Below are positions 12,482 through 24,803 of a stretch of 64,000 nucleotides of DNA, piece by piece; the first letter of the stretch is position 1; every line of letters begins with the position of its first letter. The position numbers and the translations under genes were made by a program. The notes under the pieces were generated by a model. The model was given only the letters and a program-made list of their open reading frames with translations, was not told the DNA's origin and did not search any database. The DNA is from Acanthacorydalis orientalis. Its lineage: Eukaryota; Arthropoda; Insecta; Megaloptera; Corydalidae. The stretch lies in the NCBI GenBank assembly GCA_034766995.1, contig CM068315.1, forward strand, positions 20,198,344 through 20,262,343, written 5' to 3'.

Positions 12482-13767
12482 TTGGATGTTGGAATTAATT
12501 CGTAGCGTTTTCTTCATGAAAAAAGATCGTTTATGTTAAATGAAATTGAAAAAACATATCATTCAAAGTATTATTCATCGTTAGCCACTACTTTTTCCCA
12601 TCTTTCGGGCAGGAGATGAATACTACGTCGGAAGAATGCCTCGTCTTTAGATGCAATCCACGAATCGACCCATTTTTTGCAATCTTCATAAGAAGTGAGC
12701 TTCTGCGCAGACAAGCCATAACTCATCGATCGAAACAAGTGGTAATCAGAAGGAGCAATATCTGGAGAAAACGGCGGGTGGGGTACGACTTCCAATTTGA
12801 GCGTTTCCAAGTATGTTTTGACCGGTTTTGCGACGTCCGGACGAGCATTGTCATGCTGCAAAATCACTTTGTCGTGTCTTTCAAAGTATTCCGGCCGTTT
12901 TTCCTTCAATGCACGGCTCAAGCGCATCAATTGTAGTCGGTAGCGATCCCCAGTGATGGTTTCATTCGGTTTGAGCAGCTCATAGTAGATCACACCCTTA
13001 TGATCCCACCAAATACAGAGCATGAGCTTGGATCCATGGATATTTGGCTTCACCGCTGGTGTTGATGGTTGGCCGGGCTTAACCCATGACTTTCTGCGCT
13101 TGGGATTGTCGTAATTGATCCACTTTTCATCGCCCGTGACAATTCGATGCAAAAATCTCTTCCTTTTCTCCCGTTGAAGCAGCAGTTCACAGGTAGAAAA
13201 ACGCCTTTCAACGTCCCTCGGTTTCAATTCGTATGGGACCCAATTTCCTTGCTTTTTGATCATTCCCATGGCTTTAAGGCGTTTTCTTACCATTGACAAG
13301 TCAACTCCCAACGTTTCAGACAATTCTTGAAGTGTTTGGCATGGGTCTTCATTAAGTAATGCCTCCAATTCTTCATCGTCGAACTTTTTCGACTATCCAG
13401 GTCGTTCCTTGTCTTCCAAGTCGAAATCACCACTTTTAAAACGTGAAAACCACTTCTGACACGTTTGCTCAGCTAGAGCATGGTCACCATAAACTTCCAC
13501 TAAAATACGATGACTTTCGGCAGTACTTTTTTCATGTTAAAATAATGAAGTAAAACTCCCCGCAAAAACAATTTATCCGGCACGAAATTCGACATATTCG
13601 ATAAAGTACAGAGTGTTGTTATTTACGCTTCAACCAAATGACATATACTGAAACTGACGCCTAAGGACAGCTGTTTTACGGGGAATATTTGGTTAAAGGG
13701 AACAATGGAAGAATTTACTACCTACGGTTTCTCTTGTAAAACGCTACGAATTAATTCCTACGCCTAA
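12482..13767 (-). mobile_element. Mariner element, mauritiana-type, nearly complete
   Basis: About 1.29 kb. The inverted ends match over at least 24 bp with one mismatch: the block GGAATTAATTCGTAGCG at 12491-12507 pairs with its complement at 13742-13758. Beyond it the ends read TTGGATGTT and, on the other strand, TTAGGCGTA, so the outermost bases have drifted. It encodes one transposase on the minus strand (see 12571-13595). Among the best preserved elements of the window. Confidence 0.88.
12571..13595 (-). pseudogene. Mariner transposase (mauritiana subfamily-like), two inactivating lesions
   Basis: DD34D transposase that would cut and paste its own element at TA sites. From the ATG at 13593-13595 (MSNFVPDK...) to the stop at 12571 the span is about 341 codons, close to the usual 345. 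Seen: a second HTH region followed by WVPYELKPRD (the linker motif WVPHEL in active relatives), the first catalytic Asp in VTGDEKW, the second in LQHDNARP, and the third in SPDIAPSDYHLF. The C-terminus is RWEKVVANDE. Two lesions: a frameshift near 13530 in the first helix region, and an in-frame TAG in the linker near 13393. The normal His after HDNARP is Asp. The last 265 codons are open, and the pattern resembles Mos1-type transposases. Confidence 0.88.
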
Positions 13768-14096
13768 TATTTCTGTTCAAATTGTCATTATATTATCTGT
13801 AAGTACATAAGCTATTAATAAAATTAATGACAATGTATAATTTTTGACCTTTTCTTAAATTTTAAATCAAAAAGTGTATTAGTGATCGGGGTATGGACTA
13901 CTTATAGGAGTCACTATAGGTTCAAGAGTGCCATTTAACTTGAAGTAGTAACCGAGATGCGAAACTTACAATAACGACCTAACAAAATATTTATTTTTTA
14001 AAACTTGTACCAAAGCGAATTAATGCACAATGCATAATGAGTTGTTAATCCGTTACCTTATCATTTAATTCAGGACAGCGCGTGACATACTCAAGC
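13768..14096. other. Intergenic, no feature seen
   Basis: AT-rich spacer between the mariner element and the next MITE. No ORF or inverted ends found. Confidence 0.35.
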
Positions 14097-14462
14097 AGGC
14101 TCGTAGCCAGACCATCATATTAAAGTGGGAAAAACAATTTTTGATTTTTTTATATCAAAATTGTTTAACCTCATACCTAAAACCAAATCTATTTAAAAAA
14201 AACATTTATTTTGGAAAATTTTATTATTAAAAAATAAGTTATATAATTCGTATTATGTAATTAGCTATGTTATTAAATAATTAAAGTAATTTCCGCGTTG
14301 TCGGTGGAAACGTGCTCATTTTTTTTGCGTGTAGAAACGTTTTTAATCATCAAAGTAAACCCATTAACAAGATTCGCCATGATTTTCAAGGGCAGTTACA
14401 GGAGGGGGGTAAACGGAGCAAATAGGGGGACAATTCCTCCTGCCCCCTTGACTACGGGCTTG
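14097..14462. mobile_element. MITE with GGCTCGTAGCCAG-type ends
   Basis: The left end AGGCTCGTAGCCAGACC is matched, in complement, by the right end (AAGCCCGTAGTCAAGG read on minus), 11 of 14 core bases alike. The right part has G-rich and C-rich tracts (GGAGGGGGG, CTGCCCCCTTG) typical of insect MITEs with GTAGCCAG ends. There is no coding capacity. The superfamily is not certain. Confidence 0.5.
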
Positions 14463-14984
14463 TAGTTAGTTATTGGGGGTTTAGGACGCACCGAACGGGC
14501 TTGTAGTCTGCTGTATCGCGAGTCTCACTCGTGTTTCTCATGTTTGGCCCAAAATCTGTACCTAGAGTCATACTCGATATTATAAGGTAAGAGATTTAAA
14601 AATAACTTGACTAAAATAACTTGAATTTAGACCACCGCGTGTGTTGGTAGTATTCGGTGATAAGATAGTTCTTTCATACATTTTTAACTTAGGTGTCCAC
14701 GAGCGTATTTCTGCAGCACTACACTAAATTATATTTACTTATAGGAGGAGTGATAGTCCGCGAGCTTAGGTAAAATAAAACGCTAGCGTTTTTGCAGCGC
14801 TGCTGGCGAATCCTCTAAATAAATACCGACAAGAAAATGTACATGAATTTTGCAACAATGCATACACACAGCATTGTTTAGAAATTCAATACTATTTAAT
14901 CGCAAGATTTGAATTGCAAAATGGAATTATCTAAACTACCTTTAAAAAAAAGGATATAACTATCCTATGGATCTCTTCATATTA

Positions 14985-15265
14985 ACTTGTCTAAATGTCA
15001 CAAATGAATTTTTCATTCATCCCATAAAACATAAAAACGTTTTTTTTCCTGATTATAACATATCGATGGTGATGTCAATATACTCAAAGCGCTAAGTTAT
15101 AGAAATATCCTTAGTGTCCTGGGATGATGGCATAGCCATTGACATGCGCCTAAAATATAATCAAAAATAATTAATAATTAACTATTGAATATTTTTGTTT
15201 AGAAAATATTTTTATAGTTTATAGAATTAATAGACAAATCATTTGTGAAAGTATATTCAGCCATA
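14985..15265. repeat. Foldback repeat family, copy with both arms
   Basis: Both arms of the family are present: a left arm with CATTCATCCCATAAAACAT and a right arm ending ATCATTTGTGAAAGTATATT, around a centre with AAGCGCTAAGTTA and TTAGTGTCCTGGGATGATGG. The arms have drifted but pair over most of their length. See the copy at 27165-27500 for the clearest form. Confidence 0.6.
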
Positions 15266-16094
15266 TACGAGTACTAAAACTAAATTCTGTTTACATAATT
15301 ATTAGCTAAGCATTGTTTTAACCAATGCCTAAAATATATACCAATGCCTAAAACAGATAAGTAGTGTTCGCTCTCCTCTAACAAATAACAGAAATTAATA
15401 AATTATACGCACAAATAATCTGTGTAAAATGTAAGTAGTAATTTTTTTATTGGAAAAGTTTATAAAAATTAACAAGAAAATACAATGTTAAAATTTGTTA
15501 CAATTTTTTTTTTATTCTTCGTAAAGCTTCAGTAAATACAATATTTTAAATAAATTTCTTGTCCGTTTTACACTGAAAATCGTATACACCTCTTCACACC
15601 GTGAGAAAGCTACATACATGTGACTGTTGTCAACCAATCAGAACAGAGATCACGCGATATCCATCAATCAATCATTAATGATTGGGAATAGAAATGGTTG
15701 TTGATTGTAGCGGAGAAAGCGGAGAAAAGAGGACGTAGTCTACACGAAAAATAAAAAAGTTGTTTTACGGAAATTTTACGATGGAATTATTTTTTATATA
15801 TAAAAAAATAATTGTATATTTATAGGCTGCCAGTTAGGAGCTCGTATATATTAATTAATATGATGAATATTTTTATATTGTTTTCAAGTAAGCATACATT
15901 TTATTTACTTATTTTATTTGATAAAATTATTGATTTTTATATAATTTGTCACGAATATATTAAGCAACGGTTATAACGAGGAAATATAGTCGATCCTATA
16001 GTCATTATTATAATAGAGTTCGACTTCGGTAATTCGCAGTACAAAAGGAAGTTTTAAAAAACAAGTTGTTACAATTTAGTTTTTAGCACTGTGA
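15266..16094. other. Intergenic, no gene seen
   Basis: AT-rich sequence. The part 15540-15760 is a little richer in GC (CACGCGATATCC, GAGGACGTAGTC) but has no ORF or terminal repeats that I can defend. Confidence 0.35.
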
Positions 16095-16245
16095 CTTAAT
16101 TTGCTTTCACCAATTCATTTTTCTCCTCACAAAGTTCAAAAAATGTTTCTGATTAAAAATGTTCAATAAATGATTATTGATCATTGATTGTTAGTTAAGT
16201 GCATTTAGATATAAATGCTATCATTAAACGATAAGGTACAGAACT
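16095..16245. repeat. Foldback repeat family, left arm only
   Basis: Left-arm copy: TTTGCTTTCACCAATTCAT, then AATGTTCAATAAATGATTA, then a short stretch like AAATGCTATCATTAAACG. It ends where the hairpin centre would start. No matching right arm follows. Confidence 0.55.
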
Positions 16246-16272
16246 ATCTTCATTTTTTAAAATCAAATCTTT

Positions 16273-16274
<2 letters not shown>

Positions 16275-16326
<52 letters not shown>
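16275..16326. repeat. (TA)n microsatellite
   Basis: Uninterrupted 52-bp TA array. The open frame that runs through it on the minus strand is an artefact. Confidence 0.95.
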
Positions 16327-16327
<1 letters not shown>

Positions 16328-16500
16328 TTAATCCTCGATTTACACGGTACTCGAATTGCACTGTTTCGGTTTAACACGGTTGAAGGATTGCGAAAAAACT
16401 TCCATTTACACGGCACTATTTCAGTTTAACACGCTCACAGAATTGCAAAAAAAATGTTTTAAAACACTTTCGCGCCGATTTAAAAAAATTCTTCACTTAC
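16327..16500. repeat. Two imperfect tandem units with TTTACACGG and TTTAACACG motifs
   Basis: Seen: ATTTACACGGTACTC, GTTTCGGTTTAACACGG and GGATTGCGAAAAAACTT, repeated at about 55-60 bp as ATTTACACGGCACT, ATTTCAGTTTAACACG and AGAATTGCAAAAAA. The opening ATCCTCGATTTACACGG recalls the ends of Tigger/pogo-type elements, but no coding part is attached here. Confidence 0.45.
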
Positions 16501-16540
16501 ACTGCTGTGCAGAATAATAAGCACACATACCACTGTAAAG

Positions 16541-18162
16541 AGTTTGTTGCCTCCTTGTATCCTAACAATAACAGAAGCTCTCAATTTCGCATTTTTTCTT
16601 CTAAACTGAAGTAACGGTATCAATTCGAGAGAACAACAGCGTAAATAGCGTTGATTATAGAAAAAATAATAATTTAAAGAAACGTGGTCTATAAATATTA
16701 GTACGGATTTCTACTTGAAAGAATCAGCTTTGGATAACATTATATAGTGTTGTGTAGTTATAAATCATGTGCTTTCATTGCCTTTGTTCCATCCCTTCGA
16801 ACCAGATTTAAAATATATAAAATATTTATAGAACTTGAACTTAATTCCATATCCGGTGAATCTGAAAGTGGATCCAGTAATCTTTTAAACGAAAACCAGG
16901 TTGATTCTGAGTTCTACTGCCAACAACTGGAAAGAGTAAATGAAAACTTTGAACTTTGGTAGATAAATGGGATTGTTAGTATTAAGTGTTTTCATAAATT
17001 ATTTGAAAAGTGTAAAAATATTTATTGAAAAGTGTAGGAATAGTTTAATAAAAAGAAAAATTTACGCTGTTTTCAAATATGTAAGTAAAAGTTATTCTTA
17101 AGTATGAAAATTATGGAGAAATAAAATCATTTGTACGAAAATTTGTTAAGAACAAATAAAATACCCAACTTCAAAGAGGTATTCTTTTAAAATTGTAAAT
17201 TTATTAAGGTTTATAAATAATTTATACAACAGCACAAATGTTCACCTTTCATTTGAATGTAAAATCGCCGATTTTAATGCCAGATTATGAACATGATTTA
17301 TTATTTTTAATTTATAATAGATCAAAAATTGTATTTAGTTCATGTGAAAATTTGTGAGATTTGATTATGCATTTTTCTGATTTTTTACATACAGTATAGA
17401 ATTGGTAATAGTATTTTTAAAATCATAAATAGTTTGGTTTAATATTAAGAAATAAACGTATACTCAATATCGAAATAGATTTAATTATTACCTAAAAATA
17501 ATTTGATTTTTTTATGTAAAATAATATGTGAAACAATATTAAACTTTCAAAGGATGGGTATAACTAAAAGATGTCATTGATAAATAAATGTATTAATCTA
17601 GCTTCTTTGAAGATGTTTTAAATATATGAACTTATTTTTTTTTAGTGCTAACTAGTTTTATTTAATGATTTAATTCACACTTCATATACCTTTACAACAA
17701 TATGTGATAAACATGCTTTTGAGTAATTTGACAAAAGTATGTTTATTGAAAATCAATTATGTATGACTATATATAATTATGTTTTAAGTTTTCATAATGT
17801 TCTAACATTATCTGATGTGATAAAAGCAATTATATATATGATAATTACATATTGTTTCACTTACATTTTTTTTGATTACAACTTTGTGCTATTGAAAATA
17901 CCAAAACCCATATGTATTAAATGTAAGTAAATTAAAAAAGAAACATTAACCAAAGTCAACATTGTAATCGGTTCAGTGTTCTTCAAATGTTAATACAAAA
18001 GAAATAGTATTTTGTTATTTTTCTTCAATTATTTTTATAATTAAAAAAATCTTATTTTATAATGCAAAATTATTTATAAAAGCATTAGAAAGAAATATAT
18101 CTCTCTATATGTATAATATAGTATTTAGTCACAAAAAACTAAAAGGTTGCATATACATGTGT
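16541..18162. other. Intergenic, no gene seen
   Basis: Strongly AT-rich. The ORFs at 16747-16962 and 17739-17930 are short and unlike any family I know. Confidence 0.35.
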
Positions 18163-18196
18163 GTATATATATATTTATATATATGTATGTATGTAT

Positions 18197-18260
<64 letters not shown>

Positions 18261-18270
18261 ATATATATTA
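18163..18270. repeat. (TA)n / (TATG)n microsatellite
   Basis: Mixed TATA and ATGTATGT units with a pure TA core at about 18201-18252. It directly precedes the dispersed repeat at 18318. Confidence 0.9.
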
Positions 18271-18317
18271 TGATTACGTTGCTATATATCTGATAATAAT
18301 TAGTAACATAATAAATT

Positions 18318-18435
18318 TAAAAAAATATGTTTATTGTTTCATTCAGTTGCATGTACAGGCCTATAATTGAGAAGTGGACTAGCGCAATAAGGATGGGGGT
18401 TGGTGAGTGAAGAGAGCAGGAGGTGAAGCCTCCCA
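18318..18435 (+). repeat. Dispersed repeat next to (TA)n, copy 1
   Basis: It shares AAATATGTTTATTGTTTCAT, GTACAGGCCTATAATTGA and GAAGTGGACTAGCGCA with the reverse complement of 42866-42977. Both copies lie beside a TA array, as if the array were part of the element. Non-coding. Confidence 0.65.
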
Positions 18436-18851
18436 GTTTTATAAAAAAAAAAAAACAAAAATATATACATTTTGTTTTGGAAGCACTAGCAAATGATAAT
18501 ATAAGCATTTTTATGCTAGTATGTAAAAAAATACCAGATATAATAAGTCATGTAATGTTTGAAAAAATAAATTTATTTAAGAGGAATTGGCTATCATCAA
18601 TACTTCTTTTGGAACATAAAAAAAGAATTTTTTACTCCATGCGAAGATTAAAAAAAAATAAAATTATTTAAAAAAATATACATTGAAACATTATTACACA
18701 CTTCAAATGTAATTGTATACTTTATAGCACATGAAAGTTATAGAGAAACTGCTCATTTTAGAATTAAAAAAATCCATTTACTTATTAGGATTAAAAGAGA
18801 GTAATATAAAAAGTAATGCATAGATATAACAAAATCCAATTTAATGATTTT

Positions 18852-19105
18852 TACAGGTGAATTCTTTTTCACTTCATAAACCACATCAAAATTTTTCAAT
18901 CAAAAATATTCAATAAATTATTATTTTCGATTGTCGCTTATTTGAATTTTGATGGTAATGCCATCATCCTTAGAGCACTAAGTTACTGAAAAATTTCTAA
19001 TTTTTTAATAACTTAGTGCCATTTTTGATCAAAATATTTTTTGTGTAGTTTGTGGGATGAAAAAATAATCATTTGTAAAGGTGAATTTAACCAGTGTCAG
19101 AATTG
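18852..19105. repeat. Foldback repeat family, copy with left arm and shortened right arm
   Basis: Left arm: CATAAACCACATCAAA, TATTCAATAAATTATTA, TTTGATGGTAATGCCATCAT, then AGAGCACTAAGTTACTG. The right arm starts TAACTTAGTGCC but lacks the GATGATGG part, then has GATCAAAATATTTTTTGTG and ATCATTTGTAAAGGTGAA. So the right arm has an internal deletion. Confidence 0.6.
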
Positions 19106-19762
19106 CTTTTGTGATAATTTAATGACAAATAGTTAAATATACGAAATATTAAAATTAAACATTGTCCTGGCGATCTTTGTTCTTTTAGATTATGAAAGTG
19201 TCTTTTCTCCACTACTACTTTTCGCATATGACATTTTTAGGAAAAATATTAGAGACTGCTAGTTTTTAACATTTATCTACATACATTCCAAAAGAATGAA
19301 GACAATCAGAACAAGACATCAACGAGGTCACAGGTATAAAAATATATAAATATAACTTTATTAAAATTACATCAAGGACTATTTACTGACAGTAATCAGT
19401 GATAAACGACTGTAAGTATTAAATATGTTTATACTATTTGTTACTTTTTTCTTCTAAAATATTTTTTTGTATACAATATCTCTGAATTTAAAATGACAGG
19501 AATATTTTTTTAATTCAAGCAGACCAATAGAATATCTTTTTTAACTGATTTTAAAAAACATAATTTGAGCAAATTAATTTTTATAAAATTTTAACTTAAA
19601 AACTTTATCAACCTGCTTGTAAGTACAGTATTTCAACATTAATTTATGTTTTAATGAATGAGTACAACAATCCGATTCATATAAACTTATGGTTTTATTA
19701 AACGATTTCATTGCAGAAATAAAATAAAAATATACAGATATAGAATTGATGTTAGCGATTTA
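19106..19762. other. 3' flank of eIF3e
   Basis: AT-rich; it should contain the eIF3e 3' UTR (minus strand). No other gene seen. Confidence 0.4.
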
Positions 19763-22678
19763 TCAGAACTCTGGATTTCCCCAACGAATCTATGAAAAAA
19801 AAATATATATTTATTTATATTTCAATATCATATAACACACTTGCAATATCTTACATCGCTCTTAGCTTTTAATTTTCTCTCGATTAATGCAGCGAGGGCT
19901 TCAGATCGTACAGACAATGAATCAATTTTTTCTATTAGCTGCTGATAAGGTGACACAGGTTGTGTACCCATCACGACATATCCAAGCTTCGAATCGATTT
20001 TAGCATCGAGTCGAGCATTTCGTATCAGGTTAACTATCCAGCACTCGGCTTCTTCTGGATTCATATTTAACTTTTCTGCTAACATACTGTAAAGCAGAAC
20101 ATTATTACAATGATTGTAGTTTTTTTTTAAAAAAAAAACAATAATAAACAAAGAATATAAAATCTTACTTTATACTGATACACTGATGTATACGGCAAAA
20201 AGTTTCAAAGATCATCAACCGTGCATTTTCTACAAACTCATCAAGACATGCTATCAGGAAAAAATCATTGAATAGCACTGTCTGACACTCGTGGAGTTTC
20301 TTGCGTGCACCATCAAAGTCAAAATTTACATACAAATGTTCTAGGAATTCAGTAATAGGATCCCTATAAATAAAAACTGCAATGTAGGGATGGAAAAATG
20401 AAGCAGATTAGAACACTTAACTACTGAGTAGATAAGCAAAATACATAAGATTTTGTTTCAAGTGACATCAAATCTTATTAATTTATGTTTTAGATAAATG
20501 GTATAAGTTGTCATCACCTTTTATATACCTGTAGTAATTATTGTGATACAATGTATTTCACTGATTCGAAAACAAATCTCTCTCTCCAAATTTAAAACTA
20601 AAATATAATCATTATTCAGACATAAATATGATTTATTCATTTAATTTTTGAATTATTATCGAAAATAAAAAGTATTTTGCAACAATACATACTGCAAAAT
20701 ATATTATAATTATTAACGAATATATAACATAATCGTTGAGTGACAATGTACATTTTTATGTGGAAAAATAATAAATTATTTTAAAAACATTGTTTTAATT
20801 CTGATATAAATATACACATATAGTTTCTGATATAAATATGTGTAAGTTTTATTTTTTCTTAGAACAGTACTTATTTAATATAATAAAACTTATTAATTTT
20901 ACTGCAATAATATTTACTTTTATATCAAGACAATATCAATTAGTTTTGAAAGTTAACTAAAATGTTTTTAATTTTTGTTGTATTTTATAAAATCATATAA
21001 TTTCTTTGTACCTATTTCTAATAATGAAGAAATCAATTTCAATTTTTAAGTATTCATCACTAAATTTTTTTTTAAACATCACATGTTTAGAGTATATGCA
21101 CTCATGTAAGATCTTAAGGCCAAATAAAAAAATATACAAAATATAAATATACAAATCACTTTTTCTAATATAGAAACAGTAAAAACTAAAAGTAAAGTAA
21201 TATTAAAAAAATGTCTATATTTTAATAATAATTAATAATAATAATAGTCTTTATAATAATTTTTAATATTTTGATGGGTCATGATTAGATAATATAACAT
21301 AAGCATTATAATATTTCAATGGAATTATATTAACCAAAGCGTTATTGACATCTTAGCATTACAAATCAATGTGATGATTCTTAAGCTTCATGCAAGCATC
21401 AGATATCATATAATTATTTTCCATTTCTATTGCAATGTATTAAAAAACATTCCACATGTGAACATTTTTGAACAATAACTATTTTTTTACTTCAAAAATA
21501 TCTACAGTATATAATAGTAAATTTCGATATCACAATAAAATACAGAAATACAACAATAAAATTACCTGTATGTATATGATTCTTGTTGAATCACTTTAAC
21601 AAGATCTTTTAGTGCAGATCTTCGAGATCTATTAATAATGACAGCTGTCGCAAGATACCTTAATATATGTGGACACATCGTTTGAATTGCATTCAAATAA
21701 CTAAAAAAGACATTACTTTTAATAACATTCTGTACTATCTAAATATCAAACACTTACTGTGGGCGATAGAGAAACATTTCGATAATGAGATCACGTCCTT
21801 TGACATGATTGAAAAATACAAAAAGACTCCAGTGAATCAGCCACGTGCGTTGTTGCAGTAATTGCAAACTTGAAAAAGTTGCTCCTGAACCATCGATAAA
21901 TTCACGAAGTTTATTAAGATCTTCTAGTGCAGAGTCCCAATTTTGTACGAGAATTTCTGAGGCGAGCTTTCCCCATAATACGTTTAAATAATTCTGTGCA
22001 AGCAAACCGGGTCAGAATCATAGACTTAAAAATAATAACATCATATTACCTTATCAGTAAGTGGCATAACAAGCATCCAGAAGTACAAATGCGATGTTGA
22101 TACCGAATAATTACCACACTCGTACCGATACTTTGCAAGTTCGTACATACTGTCCATCATTTCAATCTTAAACTCAAACGTTGTCAAGTAGTTAATGAGA
22201 GTTTTCGAATCTCGCATATTTTCCATGTTTTTCATCACCTCTTCGTTTGAGATAATATTTAAAATTTTTTCAACCTCATTTTGAAGCTCTTGAAGTCGGG
22301 CGACTACTTGACCTCTTTTTGCTTTCAAATCCTTTGAAACAAAAAAAATATATATACGTTTATATGAGCATATGAACAGGTATCTGTGTGTATGTAATCG
22401 AAGTACTTACTTCTGGTACTTCTTCTTCCGGATATAATTGTTTACGAATATCTATTACATAATCAACCATGTTCGTTTTACTCAAGATATCCAATTTGGC
22501 TTGTAGTAATTCATTTTCATCATATGTCTTAAATTAAATAAACATGAAATATACAACTAACCACATGTACGGTATTGTGATTACTTACTCCTTTTGCTGA
22601 CAAAAATTCTAGTAGAGGAAATACGAGATGTCTATCTAGATACTGTACCATTAACGAAGTTAAATCATACTTAGCCAT
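19763..22678 (-). CDS. eIF3e: Eukaryotic translation initiation factor 3 subunit e, complete
   Basis: Core subunit of cytosolic eIF3 (Int-6/p48), which helps bring the 43S complex to mRNA. Exons (minus): 22589-22678 (ATG 22676-22678), 22411-22527, 22331-22050, 21993-21758, 21700-21566, 20363-20169, 20086-19855, 19789-19763 (TGA). The total is 1314 bp, 437 aa, near the 435-445 usual for animals; every phase agrees. Seen: [20 protein letters not shown] at the N-terminus, [34 protein letters not shown] [30 protein letters not shown] and [20 protein letters not shown], the last two in the C-terminal PCI domain. The last exon is only 27 nt (IRWGNPEF). Without it the frame runs through the donor into a false end. 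Introns are 56-82 bp except the 1202-bp one at 20364-21565. Confidence 0.96.
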
Positions 22679-23014
22679 TGTTAATTGTATTACTTTTTAT
22701 GTCAGCGATAATGAAAAATATGCTTATTCAACTTAAAACAGTTTTACTAACCTAACCCAGTTTAGGTATTATTTAGAGATCATATTTGCGGTGACTGTCG
22801 GTAAATCAGAAATAGAAATTAGTGACAGTTGAACAAATGAAATGACAGCAGTTTTATTCGAAGAAGATATTAGATTTTGTGTATGTTTCAACTGTAGATT
22901 AAAATATTATAAGATATCATAGATAACATTCTGATTATCAATAAACATTTGGTATACCATTGATATGAGTATTATCTACGTTTTATTACTTTCTGATCTT
23001 TATCTATACTATAG
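22679..23014. other. eIF3e upstream region
   Basis: It should hold the promoter and 5' UTR of eIF3e. AT-rich; no defined element recognised. Confidence 0.35.
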
Positions 23015-23245
23015 ATCAATGTTCTATAAACTTTGTCGATTCACACGGAACCCTTAAGATTATAAATTTTATTATTTATATCTTTGAGCGGGGTCGTAAT
23101 GTATACTCATAAATACAGTTTTACTGCATAATAATAGGTATTTAAAGAAATTATTATGAATTTGAATTTTTAACTTTTGGGTCTTTTTTCGAAAGTTGTT
23201 TCGAATTATGTGATGATATTATGATCAATAAAATTTTATTTAATT
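23015..23245 (+). mobile_element. Truncated copy of the hAT-type MITE at 52345
   Basis: It shares, in order, GAACCCTTAAGATTAT, AATACAGTTTTACTGCATAA and TAATAGG, then GAATTTTTAACTTTT and TTCGAAAGTT, with 52345-52715. It lacks the right end, so no target duplication can be seen. Confidence 0.6.
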
Positions 23246-23851
23246 TGTTATACGAATACAATACTTCGTAACTGAAATAGACCCATAAAGAATATATTTC
23301 TAAATCTTATCATTGGTATATATTTAACGTTACTTTGATTTCTTTCAATATAATTTATCTTACTAAACTTTGTTTGTTTATTCATGAAGTTACATGAATG
23401 TGTTTTTTTTTTTAATAATTCAAACATTTTTCTTTTGAAAATCTCAATTAGGTGTAGGTAAGATATATGTATTATACTGTAAGCACATAAAATATTTAAC
23501 TTAATAAAATAAACATGTATAATTTAACAAACATATAAAAAATTAATAGAATAGAATGTGAAAGAACAAAACAAAATATAATTAATTGCAATTTAAACAT
23601 TTCATAACTATTTTCTCTTTCCTATGCTTTGAGCAAATTGGAGTATTGCACATGCTGCAGAATATTCGTAATCTTTTATAAACATTTGGCAAATAAAGAC
23701 AGCACTTCTCATGTATTGCATCTTGTTGCTGTGCATGATATTTTGTTTGAGAAGTTCGTCTATCATATGCATTTGAACGTATTAATTCTGAGCTTAAAAG
23801 CCCCCAAAATTTTCATAAATATACTAAACAGACAACTCTCCGTTAGTCATT
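23246..23851. other. Intergenic, no feature seen
   Basis: AT-rich; the short ORF at 23629-23868 has no family features. Confidence 0.35.
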
Positions 23852-24783
23852 CGAGGTCAGACAATTAAGTAATGCGACAAAATTCAAAAATCGAGTATAT
23901 TTAAAAATTAAGGTACATCGCTGCGATCCCCTTCAAAGTAGTCCCCTCCCGCATCTATACACTTATTCCAGCGAGTTTTCCAGTTTTCGTAACAATTCTG
24001 GAACACTTTTTGTGGGACCTCTCCGAGTACCTCGTCACAGATTCTTGGATATCTTCAACGGAGTCAAAATGTCGACCTTTGACGAATTTTTTCATATGGG
24101 GGAATAGGAAAAAGTCGCAGGGTGACATGTCCGGTGAATAGGGCGGTTGTGGTAACGTTGCGATGCCTTTAGACGCCAAAAACTGAGAGACACTGAACGC
24201 ACTGTGACAGGGAGCATTGTCGTGATGCAGAACCCAAGTCTTCGCGATCTCTGGACGCACTCTGAGCACCCTTTTTCGTAATTTTTCGAGCACATTGCGG
24301 TAGAATACTTGATTTACGGTTTGTCCAGGTGGTACGAACTCTTTGTGAATCACCCCTTTGCTGTCGAAGAAGCAAATCAACATGGTTTTCACTTTGGACT
24401 TGCTCATTCTCGCCTTCTTTGGCCTTGGTGCTCCAGGGGACAGCCACTGTTGGCTTTGTCGTTTAGTTTCGGGGTCATATTGAAAGAACCAACTTTCATC
24501 ACCAGTAATAACTCGATCGAGAAGAGTAGGATCACTTTCAACCTGCTCGAGACAATCTTATATAAATTTATTATAAATTTCTCTGTTCCATTTTCGTGAC
24601 ATGCACTACTCGCGCGTTGTTACAAAACACTAAACAGCTGGCGAAGAAATGATCGTACGAGGGTGGTCAAGGTCTCAATCGAGAGAGTAGGGATCTGCTA
24701 TTACGGTGGCGGAGTTACAGGTTCGCAGTGTTACCACAGGCCGAGAAAAAAAATCGGTCGCATTACTTAATTGTCTGACTTCG
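23852..24783 (-). mobile_element. Mariner-like element with internal deletion, both ends present
   Basis: Terminal inverted repeats of about 27 bp (23852-23878 and 24757-24783) match except for one base; both contain CAGACAATTAAGTAATGCGA. The whole copy is only 932 bp, shorter than a full mariner, because most of the N-terminal coding part is gone. The ends are so alike that the copy looks fairly young. Confidence 0.82.
23955..24602 (-). pseudogene. Mariner-like transposase, N-terminal part deleted
   Basis: From the ATG near 24600 the frame reads MSRKWNREIYNKFI and stops, then continues with LEQVESDP, VITGDESWFFQYDPETKRQ, SKVKTMLICFFDSKGVIHKE, HHDNAPCHSA, and YSPDMSPCDFFLFP. Thus all three Asp of the DD34D core are present (GDES, HHDN, PCDFF). 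The DNA-binding HTH domains that should precede are missing. The type resembles the SETMAR-like mariners common in insects. It cannot be autonomous. Confidence 0.82.
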
Positions 24784-24803
24784 TATACAGGAATACTGTC
24801 TCA

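Noticed and set aside
12616..12936. Plus-strand ORF in the mariner element
   Set aside because: Shadow of the transposase on the minus strand.
10350..15735. A 15-mer (GACTACGTCCTCTTT) at about 10350 recurs inverted near 15725
   Set aside because: Likeness does not extend beyond the 15 bases, so a shared element cannot be claimed.
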